From Streptomyces sp. B3I8 (GTDB lineage: Bacteria > Actinomycetota > Actinomycetes > Streptomycetales > Streptomycetaceae), in contig NZ_JAUSYN010000002.1 of NCBI RefSeq assembly GCF_030816915.1, forward strand, positions 5,841,501-5,905,500: a DNA stretch of 64,000 nt, in the 5' to 3' direction. Position 1 is the stretch's first letter; each line of letters begins with the position of its first letter. The notes beneath the pieces were generated by a model. The model made no database searches. It was not told where the DNA came from and worked only from the letters and a program-made list of their open reading frames with translations. A program made the position numbers and the translations under genes. Shown piece by piece: positions 27,445 to 35,311 of this stretch.

Positions 27445-28617
27445 ATGGGTGTATACGCGAGCCGGAATCGGACGGATGCGGCGCCGAAGCGGGCGGCCGA
27501 GTCACAGGCCGAGTTCTTCGAGAGGGTCGCCGGTCCGTTCTGGGACCAGGTTCGGGATGTGATCAACGAATGGTGGTCGCGCTTCCCTGATCAGGCTCAA
27601 CCCGGCCTGCTCAGCCGGCTGCGGGACCGAAACTCCGACACGAACGTCTACTCTGCGCTGTGGGAGTTGTACCTGCACCAGATGTTGCTCGGTTCAGGTT
27701 GCAGCGTGGAGGTTGAGCAGCAAACGGGAACAGGTGGCTATAAGCCCGACTTCCTGGTTACGCGCGGCAACGAGCAGTTCGTCGTCGAGGCGATCTGGAA
27801 GGCTCAGAAGCGCGACGCTGGGCCCTACTCACTCCCACCGCAGTTGAGCGATGCCATCGATCGCGTGCCGAGTCCGAACTTCTTCGTATCCTGCGAACTC
27901 CACAGCGCCAGTACGGCAACGCCGCCGCAGAGACGGCTGAAGTCCGGGCTGACGCGATGGCTTGCAAGCTTGGACCCCGACCAGGTCATCGCCGACCATG
28001 AGCGCAAGGTGCCGCTTCCCCGTCACACTTGGCAAGAGGCTGGCTGGTGCCTCACGTTTCAAGCGATCCCCCGCAGCCCAGGCAAACGTGGCAATCCATC
28101 CAGCAGGACAATCGGCGTCTACCCCTCGGCATGGGCGGTCGAGGACGGATCGGAGCGAGTGCTCCACGCCGTCACACACAAGGGCGGGAAGTATGGTGAC
28201 CTGGAGCTGCCATTCATCGTGGCGGTAGGCCATGCAGCCGACTTCCCCGAAGATGAGGACATCGAGAGAGCGCTGTACGGGAGTACGGTCGAGTACGCCT
28301 ACGACAGCGGATCGACCTTCAGCCGAAAGCCCGATGGCTACTGGACTGCCACCTACGACCATGCCCACAGCCGTGTCAGCGGCGTGCTCGTCGTGAACAA
28401 CCCAGCACCCTGGACCTGGACGAAAAACACTCCCGTTCTCTGGCAAAGCCCGGATCCCGCCTCGCTTCCTGCCCCCATCTTCCCTACCTGGGCAACCGCG
28501 CAACTGGCGGGGATCCAGGTCAAGCGCCAGCCCGCGATTCGCTCCGTCCACACCGCTCTCGGTCTGCCGGAACGCTGGCCCACCGGCGACGCCTTCCCCC
28601 GGAGTGACCCGAGATGA
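27445..28617 (+). CDS. Hypothetical protein with a PD-(D/E)XK-like nuclease motif
   Basis: ATG 27445 (MGVYASRNRTD) is preferred to the more upstream start because the first 25 codons of the long frame are not protein-like. About 390 residues. An early helical region (FFERVAGPFWDQVRDVINEW) leads into YKPDFLVTRGNEQFVVEAIW near residues 98-118. The Asp and the Glu followed by hydrophobics and Lys (EAIWKAQK) are spaced like a restriction-endonuclease core. The rest has no recognised domain. It stands alone between relics, with lower GC than its surroundings. It could be an orphan nuclease of a defence system. The function is not proven. Confidence 0.65.
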   Translation: MGVYASRNRTDAAPKRAAESQAEFFERVAGPFWDQVRDVINEWWSRFPDQAQPGLLSRLRDRNSDTNVYSALWELYLHQMLLGSGCSVEVEQQTGTGGYKPDFLVTRGNEQFVVEAIWKAQKRDAGPYSLPPQLSDAIDRVPSPNFFVSCELHSASTATPPQRRLKSGLTRWLASLDPDQVIADHERKVPLPRHTWQEAGWCLTFQAIPRSPGKRGNPSSRTIGVYPSAWAVEDGSERVLHAVTHKGGKYGDLELPFIVAVGHAADFPEDEDIERALYGSTVEYAYDSGSTFSRKPDGYWTATYDHAHSRVSGVLVVNNPAPWTWTKNTPVLWQSPDPASLPAPIFPTWATAQLAGIQVKRQPAIRSVHTALGLPERWPTGDAFPRSDPR

Positions 28618-29133
28618 CGGCAGCGGCCCCGTCAGTCTCGACAGCGGCACCCCGGTGAGATCACCTCATACACACGGCAGCGTTCGGTGGGGGCCTCTGC
28701 GTGGACTGGGGAGGCCGCTCGACCGGGTTCGGGGAGCATCCGTCGTACACCGGGTGGACGCCCGTACGCTCCGAGGCCAGCGGCCTATACCCGTGCGGTG
28801 CAGCGACGGGCGACTGCGGCGAGGGTGTTGGCGGAGTGACGCCGGTGACGCACGCCTTACGGGATGCTTGATGAGGCGTTAGGGGTGGCGAAGATGACCA
28901 GGGAGCTTCTGACGTTTCTGCTCAGTGAGCGCGGGGCTCCGCGGCTGGGACGGTGGACGGGAAAGATCACGCCGGTGGTCAAATAGATCAAGATCCACCG
29001 CATCTTCGGTGCCGCTCCTTTTGGGGGGTGGTTGCTCACTGGACTTCCCGAGACAGGGCCAGTTCCCATAGCGGGGTTCGCCGTTCTTGGTTGCGGCGGT
29101 ACCCGTGAGATCCATATCCTTCCGGGCAACGCG
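28618..29133. other. Intergenic region upstream of the T-box leader
   Basis: No convincing gene. A 40-codon frame at 28864-28986 (MLDEALGVAKMTRELLTFLL..., ending KITPVVK) is open and has a plausible start, but it resembles nothing I know and may be a relic. The promoter for the T-box transcript should lie in the 3' part of this stretch, but no strong -35/-10 pair stands out. Confidence 0.4.
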
Positions 29134-29399
29134 TTGACGGAGACGAGTAGCCAGGGATCTCGCGAGCCGAGAGAGCCGCCGGAAGCTGTGAAGGCGGTCT
29201 CGCACCCCAAGGTGAAGACCCTCCCGAGCGCGGGGAGAAACGGCGCCCCTGGGTGTCCCAACCCCGCCGGCCGGCCCCCGTCACCGGGCCCGAATGAGGC
29301 TGCCACCGGCAGGTGACGGCGAAAGTGCGGTGGTACCGCGAGTTGCCCTTCTCGCCCGCACTCCTAAGGGATCATGACGATGTCCTTCGGAGGACCGCA
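29134..29399 (+). promoter_or_regulatory. T-box riboswitch (Asp specifier GAC) controlling aspS2
   Basis: Hallmarks in order are as follows. The specifier-loop E-motif strand AGTA lies at 29146-29149. Stem I carries the AGAGAG motif at 29170-29175 and an apical stem CCGCC/GGCGG around AAGCTGTGAA. The opposite specifier-loop strand GAA is followed directly by the codon GAC (29217-29219), that is, Asp. A CTCCC/GGGGAG hairpin follows. The antiterminator/antisequester stem is AGTGCGG (29324-29330) with CCGCACT (29356-29362), and its 7-base bulge TGGTACC (29331-29337) is the tRNA 3'-end pairing site, with inner stem GCGAG/CTCGC. The ribosome site GGAGG (29389-29393) is held in a GTCCT-TCGG-AGGAC hairpin, and CTCC at 29361-29364 can alternatively pair with it. 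This indicates translational control: uncharged tRNA-Asp should open the ribosome site. Confidence 0.88.
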
Positions 29400-30710
29400 A
29401 TGATCCAAAGCCACGTACACGTCTCCGACCTGCGAGAACACGTCGGCCGCACCGTAACCGTCTGCGGATGGGTAAACACCCTTCGCCTGCAGAGCAAGAT
29501 GCAGTTCGTCGTCGTACGGGACAGCACCGGTCTGGTGCAAGTCACCCACAGGCGGGACAGCGGGCCGCTGGAGGTCCAGCTCGAAGCCCTCACCGCCGAG
29601 TCCGCCGTCAAGATCACCGGCCGCGTCGTGGACGCCGCCCAGGTCAAGCTCGGTGGCCTCGAACTCGTCCCTGAGACGATCCAGGTGCTGAACCAGGCCG
29701 CCACACCGCTGCCGATCGACGAGCACACCGGGATCGAGCACCGGCTGGACTGGCGCTTCCTGGACGTGCGCCGCCGTCCCGCCACCCAGCTGATGTTCGC
29801 CGTGCAGACCACCCTGGAGCACGGGATGCGCGAGTACGCCTACGCGCAGGGCGCCACCGAGATGCACACCCCCAAGCTCATGGGCACCGCCTCGGAGTCC
29901 GGCGCTGAGGTCTTCAAGCTCGGCTACTTCGGCCGCAGCGCCTACCTGGCGCAGTCGCCCCAGTTCTACAAGCAGATGGCGATCGCGGCCGGGATCGACA
30001 AGGTCTTCGAGATCGGCCCCGTTTTCCGTGCCGAGCCGTCGTTCACCTCCCGGCACGCCACCGAGTTCACTGGCGTCGACGTCGAGCTGGCATGGATCGA
30101 CGGTGTCGAGGACGTCATGGTGTTCGAGGAGCGGATGCTCGCCCACGCGATCGCCAAGGTCGCCGACACCCACGGCGAGGCCGTCCGGGAACAGTTCGGC
30201 GTGGAGATCACTGTCCCCGAGACGCCGTTCCCCCGCATCACCATGGCCGAGGCGCACGACATCCTGCGCAAGGGCGGCTGGGACCCGGAGGGGATCAAGG
30301 AGGACCTGGACCCGGAGGGCGAGCGGAGCATTAGCGCCCATATCCAGGAGGCCACGGGGCACGAGTTCGTGTTCATCACGCACTATCCGGTGAGTATCCG
30401 GCCCTTTTACCACATGCGGCCGGACGACGACCCGAGCGTGACCCTGAGCTTCGACCTGCTGTGGAAGGGGCTGGAGGTCACCACCGGCGCGCAGCGCGAG
30501 CACCGCTACGACGTACTGCTGAAGCAGGCCGCCGAGAAGGTCATGAGCCCCGAGCCAATGCAGGACTACCTGAACGCGTTCCGGTACGGGTGCCCGCCGC
30601 ACGGCGGCCTGGGCATGGGCCTCGGACGGGTGCTGATGGTGATGCTCGGCCTGGAGTCCATCCGCGAGGCCAGCTTCCTCTTCCGCGGGCCAAACCGGCT
30701 CACCCCGTAA
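29400..30710 (+). CDS. aspS2: Accessory aspartyl-tRNA synthetase, archaeal/non-bacterial type
   Basis: ATG 29400 lies six bases after GGAGG. 436 residues, much shorter than the bacterial AspRS of about 590 because the bacterial GAD insertion is absent. An OB-fold anticodon-binding domain (TVTVCGWVNTLRLQSKMQF) covers residues 1-100. The class II catalytic core has motif 2 (FRAEPSFTSRHATEFT, near residue 209) and motif 3 (GLGMGLGRVLMVML, near residue 410). This is the archaeal/eukaryotic-type AspRS found as a second copy in some bacteria. It may charge tRNA-Asp when the housekeeping enzyme is inhibited, or act on tRNA-Asn. The Asp T-box in front ties its expression to uncharged tRNA-Asp, pointing to a resistance or stress-backup role. 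Confidence 0.9.
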   Translation: MIQSHVHVSDLREHVGRTVTVCGWVNTLRLQSKMQFVVVRDSTGLVQVTHRRDSGPLEVQLEALTAESAVKITGRVVDAAQVKLGGLELVPETIQVLNQAATPLPIDEHTGIEHRLDWRFLDVRRRPATQLMFAVQTTLEHGMREYAYAQGATEMHTPKLMGTASESGAEVFKLGYFGRSAYLAQSPQFYKQMAIAAGIDKVFEIGPVFRAEPSFTSRHATEFTGVDVELAWIDGVEDVMVFEERMLAHAIAKVADTHGEAVREQFGVEITVPETPFPRITMAEAHDILRKGGWDPEGIKEDLDPEGERSISAHIQEATGHEFVFITHYPVSIRPFYHMRPDDDPSVTLSFDLLWKGLEVTTGAQREHRYDVLLKQAAEKVMSPEPMQDYLNAFRYGCPPHGGLGMGLGRVLMVMLGLESIREASFLFRGPNRLTP

Positions 30711-30723
30711 CCGGCCGCTGGAT

Positions 30724-30764
30724 GCGTCCCACGGCACGGGCCGACGCCTCGTACCGTGGGACGC
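30724..30764 (+). terminator. Hairpin terminator after aspS2
   Basis: A perfect 11-bp inverted repeat: GCGTCCCACGG (30724-30734) with CCGTGGGACGC (30754-30764), loop of 19 bases, starting 14 bp after the stop codon. It isolates the T-box/aspS2 unit from downstream genes. Confidence 0.8.
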
Positions 30765-31093
30765 GGTCTCAGAAGCGGAGATGACGCAGGTCATGTGCCC
30801 AATCCTGGCGGAGCGTCTGCGATTCGCTCGCGCGGTCCGCTGGCCAACACCGCCTTCACCGACGACGACCATCTCGAACGCACCCTCCGCCGGGGTCTGC
30901 GTCATATTCAGCTCCGCCCAGACCTGATCGACGGGTGCCTTGCTGGCACTGGACTCAAGCTCACGGATCAGCCGACAACGCTCCGAAGAGTTCAGTAACT
31001 CAGACACCAGGGGACAAGTAACTTGCTGGTACTGGTCAGGGCCGTCACGCTCCGCCCATACGATCGACCCCACACGGACGTTGAGGGGGATGC

Positions 31094-32104
31094 ATGAACC
31101 CGATAGCGCGGAGCCCGTTTGGCCCTGCAGCAGAGCAGCACTGCAACATCAAGGCCCATGCTGAGCTGGTGTTGCTCGACGAGAACGTTAAGAACCTGTC
31201 CAAGGCACTCGTGGAGGAATACAGGAAGGAGACCGCGAAGTACCAGCACCTTGCTGAAATGGAAAGGGACGCGCGCCGCGAGGCCGAGACTAGGGCAAGG
31301 TCCTACGCCAAAGTGATAGACCAGCATGATGACCTCAAAGCGAAACTCGAATCGATGATCCCTGACTTGGTGCAGGAAGTGCAGCACCTGCCGAAGGAAC
31401 CCGAGGTCGCTGAGTTGGAAGCTCAGCTCAGGGCGGCGGAGAAGGAGCGGGGCAGCCTCGCCGAGCTGCTCAGAGCTGCAGAGGAGGAGCGAGACGCAGC
31501 CCTGCGCGCCCGTGACACTGCCATCGCACGCCTGCGACCCCGGCAGGAGGACGGCATTGTGGTGGGAGACGCGGAGGCCCTCCAGCTGAGGTTGGATGCA
31601 CCCACCCTTTGCGGCGTCCTCGAACAAGCGAAGCAGTACTGCACGCTGCTCGTGATCACCGCTGATCTTGACGAGGCCGAACGGCTTGAGCACCATCAAA
31701 AGGCGTCGCTCTGGAGGAAGCGCCTTGCAGACGCCCTCGCGATGATCCAGGCGTACGCCGAGGATAAGAACCTGACCAGGGCGCGCGGCCGCGGGGCGGG
31801 CCCTGACTTCGCCAACCTGAGGGCGTACTGCGGCAGCCGCCCATCCCCCTTGCTCTCACCAGTCAAGGTTATTCTGAATGAGGGGAAGTTCGCCAGCAGC
31901 AGCCCTCGCGGCAAGGCTGACAGGAGACTCCGGGTCCCCGAGGACATCGACCCGTCGGGATACGCGGCAATGCTGGAACACATCCGCATCGGCGACGGAG
32001 CGCCACCCGCACCGCGCTTGCACTACCTCGATGACACGGATCAAAGCGGCCTGATCGTCGTGGGATTCTTCGGTGAACACCTGCACAACGCCAGCACCAA
32101 CTAG
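31094..32104 (+). CDS. Hypothetical coiled-coil protein
   Basis: ATG 31094 follows GAGGGGG. 336 residues. A long heptad-rich coiled coil spans about residues 20-155 (EEYRKETAKYQHLAEMERDA, EAQLRAAEKERGSLAELLRA, AAEEERDAALRARDTAIARL). A globular C-terminal half follows, with YCTLLVITADLDEAERLEHH and ending HYLDDTDQSGLIVVGFFGEH. There is no signal, membrane segment or catalytic motif I recognise. The C-terminal part suggests a conserved enzymatic or binding domain, but I cannot name it. It stands alone after a terminator and before a recombinase relic, in sequence of lower GC than the defence operons. Confidence 0.7.
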   Translation: MNPIARSPFGPAAEQHCNIKAHAELVLLDENVKNLSKALVEEYRKETAKYQHLAEMERDARREAETRARSYAKVIDQHDDLKAKLESMIPDLVQEVQHLPKEPEVAELEAQLRAAEKERGSLAELLRAAEEERDAALRARDTAIARLRPRQEDGIVVGDAEALQLRLDAPTLCGVLEQAKQYCTLLVITADLDEAERLEHHQKASLWRKRLADALAMIQAYAEDKNLTRARGRGAGPDFANLRAYCGSRPSPLLSPVKVILNEGKFASSSPRGKADRRLRVPEDIDPSGYAAMLEHIRIGDGAPPAPRLHYLDDTDQSGLIVVGFFGEHLHNASTN

Positions 32105-32125
32105 CAGGGGAGACCAGAAAAACAG

Positions 32126-32540
32126 GCCCGAACTCCCCTCTGCTCCCAAACGCAAGGTAGCCGTCAGGGACTCAGCGAGCGGGATCTTCGATTTCGGATG
32201 GCGGGGCACAGTCTTCCTGCCGAGGTGTCCGTAGGCCGAGGACCAGGGCACTCCGAATAGGTCTGCGATCTGCTGGACGGTCTTCTCCCGGGCGACGTAG
32301 AGCTGCTGGGCGAGCTTGGCCGGGTCGGGAGTGAGCTTGGGCCCGGGCTCCCGGACCGGCCGCGAGCCCTCGCGGAGGCGAGCCCGTCGTTGGTGTTCGC
32401 CACGATCAGCTCGCGCTGGGGTCCGGCGAGCACGGACGACATCCCGAAAATCGCCTGCCTTCCATAGTGGAGGTGACGATGCTGCCCTGCTCGATGACGT
32501 GCAGAACTCGCCAGCCCGCTGGCTGGGCTGGACCCGCGAT
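32126..32540 (-). pseudogene. C-terminal relic of a serine recombinase/resolvase
   Basis: The minus strand reads SVLAGPQRELIVANTNDGLA in one frame and, after a shift, KLTPDPAKLAQQLYVAREKT, then IADLFGVPWSSAYGHL. These are the end of the catalytic domain and the HTH_7 DNA-binding tail of Tn3-type resolvases/invertases. The N-terminal catalytic part is missing. It shows that a transposon or integrative element once occupied this spot. Confidence 0.75.
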
Positions 32541-32692
32541 CGGCATTCGACCACGCGCGCGGAAGCTGGTGGACGTATGTGGGCGGCGCTGCCCGGCCGC
32601 GCTGGAAGGCCGGAGGCAGGGCCAACGAGAGCGAGTCGGTGTCAGAGGCGTCGCCGATACTCGGATGGTTTATCAGGTGAGAGGGTGTCGGT

Positions 32693-33310
32693 GTGAAGGA
32701 GTTGCAGGACGGTATAACCCGCCTACTGCCTGACGTGGTCAAGGCGGAGATTGAGCCAGAGAGCTGCCCGACCTGGTTGCGGCGGCCAGGGCGGACCGAG
32801 TGCGTCGGCATGTGGGAGACGGTCGCGGCCATCTACGGCGCGCTCACTGGGCTGGTCCTGCCGGAGCAGGCCCCTTCTCGCGAGCGGCGGAGCCTGGACG
32901 TCCTGCTGACCTGCGAGAACGGGCAGCAGCAGATCCTGGAAGTTGACGAGAAGCAGCACTTCACCGCAGCCCGCGCTTTGACGCTGGAGTGCTACCCGGC
33001 AGGCGTGAAGCTCGGCTTCGACGCTTCTAGATGGTTGGCCCGCTCGCAGGCTCTCACCGGGCGTGAACCCGGCGGCGGCTTCGGCAAGTCAAAGCCGCCG
33101 TTGTTCCCTGGCGAGGGCGGGCGCCATCGGCAACGCGCCTTCAGGGACGCACTGGCGGATCTGCTGCCGCCCGTGCACGACGGGCTCCCGACAATCCGGA
33201 TCAGCGATACGGAGGTCACCGCTATCACCGCTGCACCGGATCCGGTCTCGTCGCTCAGGACACTGCTTGGTGAACGCGGGGTACCGGCTGCGTGTCTCGC
33301 CTCTGAGTGA
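32693..33310 (+). CDS. Hypothetical protein with a nuclease-like VDEKQHF motif
   Basis: GTG 32693 after GAGAGGG. 205 residues. The central segment SLDVLLTCENGQQQILEVDE, then KQHFTAARALTLECYP, has the Asp...Glu-x-Asp/Glu-x-Lys spacing of PD-(D/E)XK or Vsr-like nuclease folds. Flanking regions (TWLRRPGRTECVG near the start, FRDALADLLPPVHDGLPTIR later) look like a complete small domain protein. It is followed by two strong hairpins and faces the HTH gene at 33450. A DNA-processing role is likely by fold but not shown. Confidence 0.65.
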   Translation: MKELQDGITRLLPDVVKAEIEPESCPTWLRRPGRTECVGMWETVAAIYGALTGLVLPEQAPSRERRSLDVLLTCENGQQQILEVDEKQHFTAARALTLECYPAGVKLGFDASRWLARSQALTGREPGGGFGKSKPPLFPGEGGRHRQRAFRDALADLLPPVHDGLPTIRISDTEVTAITAAPDPVSSLRTLLGERGVPAACLASE

Positions 33311-33350
33311 GACGGCGCAGCGGCCCCCGCCGTTCGATGGCAGAAGCGAA

Positions 33351-33382
33351 GCGCCCGGCCAGCTCATCTGCCGGCCGGGCGC
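33351..33382 (+). terminator. Strong hairpin after the 32693 gene
   Basis: A perfect 10-bp stem GCGCCCGGCC (33351-33360) with GGCCGGGCGC (33373-33382), loop of 12 bases, about 40 bp after the stop codon. Confidence 0.8.
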
Positions 33383-33409
33383 ACTGCTGGCGCCTTTGAG
33401 ACGACGAAG

Positions 33410-33431
33410 CCCGCCGGGGAACTCCGGCGGG
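33410..33431 (-). terminator. Hairpin after the HTH gene (minus strand)
   Basis: CCCGCCGG (33410-33417) pairs with CCGGCGGG (33424-33431) around a 6-base loop, 19 bp beyond the stop of the minus-strand HTH gene. With the hairpin at 33351 it separates two converging genes. Confidence 0.75.
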
Positions 33432-33449
33432 GCGTCTGCGCATGGGGGG

Positions 33450-33725
33450 CTACGACGGCGTGCAGTGTCCGGCGAGGGCACCGTTGTACTCCGGCTCTCC
33501 GCTTTCCAGGACGCGGAGCAAGGATGCAGTGACGACACGTGTTGTACGGCCGATGCGTAGCACGCGGCACGGGAACTCCCCGCGACGCACCAGGTCGTAG
33601 CCCTTCGCCCGAGAGAACCCCAACGCTCTGGAGGCGTCTTGCACGCTCCCCGTTCCGTCCCAGGTGGCGCGGATGTGCGTTGGGCTGTAACGGGTGCCTT
33701 GCACCTCGTTGGTCTGTCCGTGCAA
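33450..33725 (-). CDS. Excisionase-like helix-turn-helix protein
   Basis: 91 residues from a TTG start (33723-33725) placed seven or eight bases after GGAGA. It contains IRATWDGTGSVQDASRALGF and RAKGYDLVRRGEFPCRVLRI, the winged-HTH pattern of the AlpA/MerR-like excisionases found next to integrases in actinomycete integrative elements. A wing (GRTTRVVTASLLRVLESGE) follows. No integrase is nearby, so it may be an orphan repressor or excisionase left by a departed element. A frameshifted paralogue lies at 26730, and both have hairpins downstream and a shared palindrome upstream. Confidence 0.75.
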   Translation of the reverse strand: MHGQTNEVQGTRYSPTHIRATWDGTGSVQDASRALGFSRAKGYDLVRRGEFPCRVLRIGRTTRVVTASLLRVLESGEPEYNGALAGHCTPS

Positions 33726-34001
33726 TTCGGATTCTCCGGTTGTTAAGACGGTGCTTGTGGATCACGGTGCCGACCTGGAAATTGACGACGTAAGTGAGGT
33801 CACCTGCATTGCGGGCTGCGGCTGATGCCGATGAGCAAGCCCCCCGGGTGCAAGGTCGACTCCATGCCCGGGTGTACTCGGGATGCTGCTACGCGCCTTA
33901 CGGGACCTTGAGTGCTCACGGCACCTGTTCGCAGGAGCTTTGCGGCACCGCAGAGCGCTGACAGACGCGCGACGCTTTGAATTGACAGCCGTCTTGGCGA
34001 T

Positions 34002-34092
34002 CCCTTTCGACGTAGGGGCAGGTAGTGGCGGTGGACCATCAATGATCCGCGGGATCGCCGGTTTGGCTAACCGGCGATCCTGGGCTATGTTG
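34002..34092. repeat. Palindromic repeat, left copy (partner at 60963-61054)
   Basis: The block runs from CCCTTTCGACGT through GTGGCGGTGGAC to GGCTATGTTGC. Its core GGATCGCCGGTT (34052-34063) and AACCGGCGATCC (34069-34080) is a perfect 12-bp dyad with a 5-base spacer. The copy at 61.0 kb is nearly identical over the last 68 bases. Possible roles are a bidirectional terminator, a protein-binding site or a recombination scar. Confidence 0.85.
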
Positions 34093-34307
34093 CTTCGCTT
34101 CGAAGCTGTCTGGGCCCATATGCGTCCACTCGTGTGGACCGGCTGTTCCAGCCCGGGCCCGTTTCTTGCTGCCTTCTCCCGGGAAACACCTGTGGAGCTC
34201 GGCGCCGTAACTGCCCCGGCCTTCCGTTACTCCGTCGGGGCAACGGCACCGACACCCGGCCTCGCCGGCGCGCGGTGAGGCGGGTGCCGGCCCGACGGCA
34301 GGACGGC

Positions 34308-34383
34308 GCGATGGCGGAGCTGGCCGAGGTGGTCGACGAGGCGCTGCTCGGCCTCGGGAACTGCATTACTCGGGTCCAGCCTG
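34308..34383 (+). pseudogene. Relic of the NucS/DUF5655-like nuclease gene
   Basis: MAELAEVVDEALLGLGN, then ITRVQ, matches MVELANAVDEVLLGLGD, then VNRVE, in the intact protein encoded at 60025-60921. DNA similarity is also clear across GAGCTGGC...GTCGACGAGG. Only about 25 codons remain, and the frame ends soon after. Confidence 0.65.
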
Positions 34384-34576
34384 GGAGGGACCGGGTGAAT
34401 CCGTAGCAGGGCATGCCGTCGTGGCGCATGGTGCGCCACGAGTAGTCGGAGTACCAGAGATCGTCTATGTGGTCGGCCTGTTCTGATGGGCCAGCAGCTT
34501 GTTGGCGATGCAGATCGGGCGGGTTGGCGGCGCCTGGTTCTCGCAGAAAGGCTCCGGAAGGCCGCTCTGCGAGACG

Positions 34577-35311
34577 TCAGGAAATCCGTTCGTACAGGGC
34601 GCCCTCCGCCTCGCGCAGCTCGCGCTCGACGGCTTCGGTGAGGTTCGGGTTGTCGATGAGGACGCCGAACTCGACGTTGTTGTTCTCCGCGCTCCAGGAG
34701 AAGTTCGCGCTGGTCACCAGGAGAAGATGGTGATCGATGGCAAGGAACTTGGCGTGGTTGCGGACGTATGTGCCGTCGAACTGCTTGGTTCGCCAGACTT
34801 CGGCCGGCGCTAGGTGCGCAGCGACTTCTGCAGTCGTCGGGGACCGTTGCTGTCCGACGCCGTCCGCGGCCCGCGCGTCCATATAGACGCGGACGGCGAT
34901 GTCGTCACGCTGTGCGGCTTCTCGTAATGACTTCCAAAGCGCTGAAGTCGGCTGGAAGTTGAAGGTTGAGCATGTGATTGCGTGGCGTGCGCTGTCCACG
35001 AGGCGGGTCACCGAGGTGGTGAGCGGCCCGCTCTGGACGAGGTGTCCGGGCATGGTCCAGAGCGGCGACAACGTGGTCGGCAGAGCCCGTGCCCCCTCGA
35101 TTGCGCGCAGGGCCAGGACCTGTTGGTGCCTTGTCCCGGTGCCGCTGGCAACCGCCTCCAGAAGGCGTCGGACCTCTGCCCGCTGGCCGACCGCGACGAC
35201 CTTGAGCGCCGCGGTGAGGGTGTCACCGTCGGCAAGCCGGTCCGCTATGCCTTTGGCCTCGGTCCCGGTGAGCAGTTGGCCAAGGCGTCGTGGCGCGTCC
35301 GCCTCACTCAT
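34577..35311 (-). CDS. drmC: DISARM protein DrmC (phospholipase D-like)
   Basis: Starts at ATG 35309-35311 (MSEADAPRRLGQLLTG), overlapping the end of drmB by 8 bp. The longer frame upstream is drmB in another register. About 244 residues. The PLD catalytic HKD motif is visible as NHAKFLAIDHHLLLVTSANF, with the NFSWSAENNNVEFGVLI tail near the C-terminus. Only one HKD is present, so a dimer would be needed for catalysis. DrmC is a core DISARM gene that is dispensable in the characterised Bacillus class 2 system. It is the last gene of the operon. Confidence 0.9.
   Translation of the reverse strand: MSEADAPRRLGQLLTGTEAKGIADRLADGDTLTAALKVVAVGQRAEVRRLLEAVASGTGTRHQQVLALRAIEGARALPTTLSPLWTMPGHLVQSGPLTTSVTRLVDSARHAITCSTFNFQPTSALWKSLREAAQRDDIAVRVYMDARAADGVGQQRSPTTAEVAAHLAPAEVWRTKQFDGTYVRNHAKFLAIDHHLLLVTSANFSWSAENNNVEFGVLIDNPNLTEAVERELREAEGALYERIS

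Larger units (their letters stand above)
33726..34576. other. Gene-free boundary zone left of the DISARM operon
   Basis: About 850 bp without an intact gene. It contains the palindromic repeat (34002-34092) and a short relic of a NucS/DUF5655-like nuclease (34308-34383). On the minus strand around 34415-34480 there is a coherent snippet (IDDLWYSDYSWRTMRHDGMP) that I cannot identify. The mixture fits an insertion boundary. Confidence 0.5.

Noticed and set aside
29364..31073. A 569-residue frame antisense to aspS2
   Set aside because: It has no domain and lies opposite a clear synthetase gene and its T-box leader.
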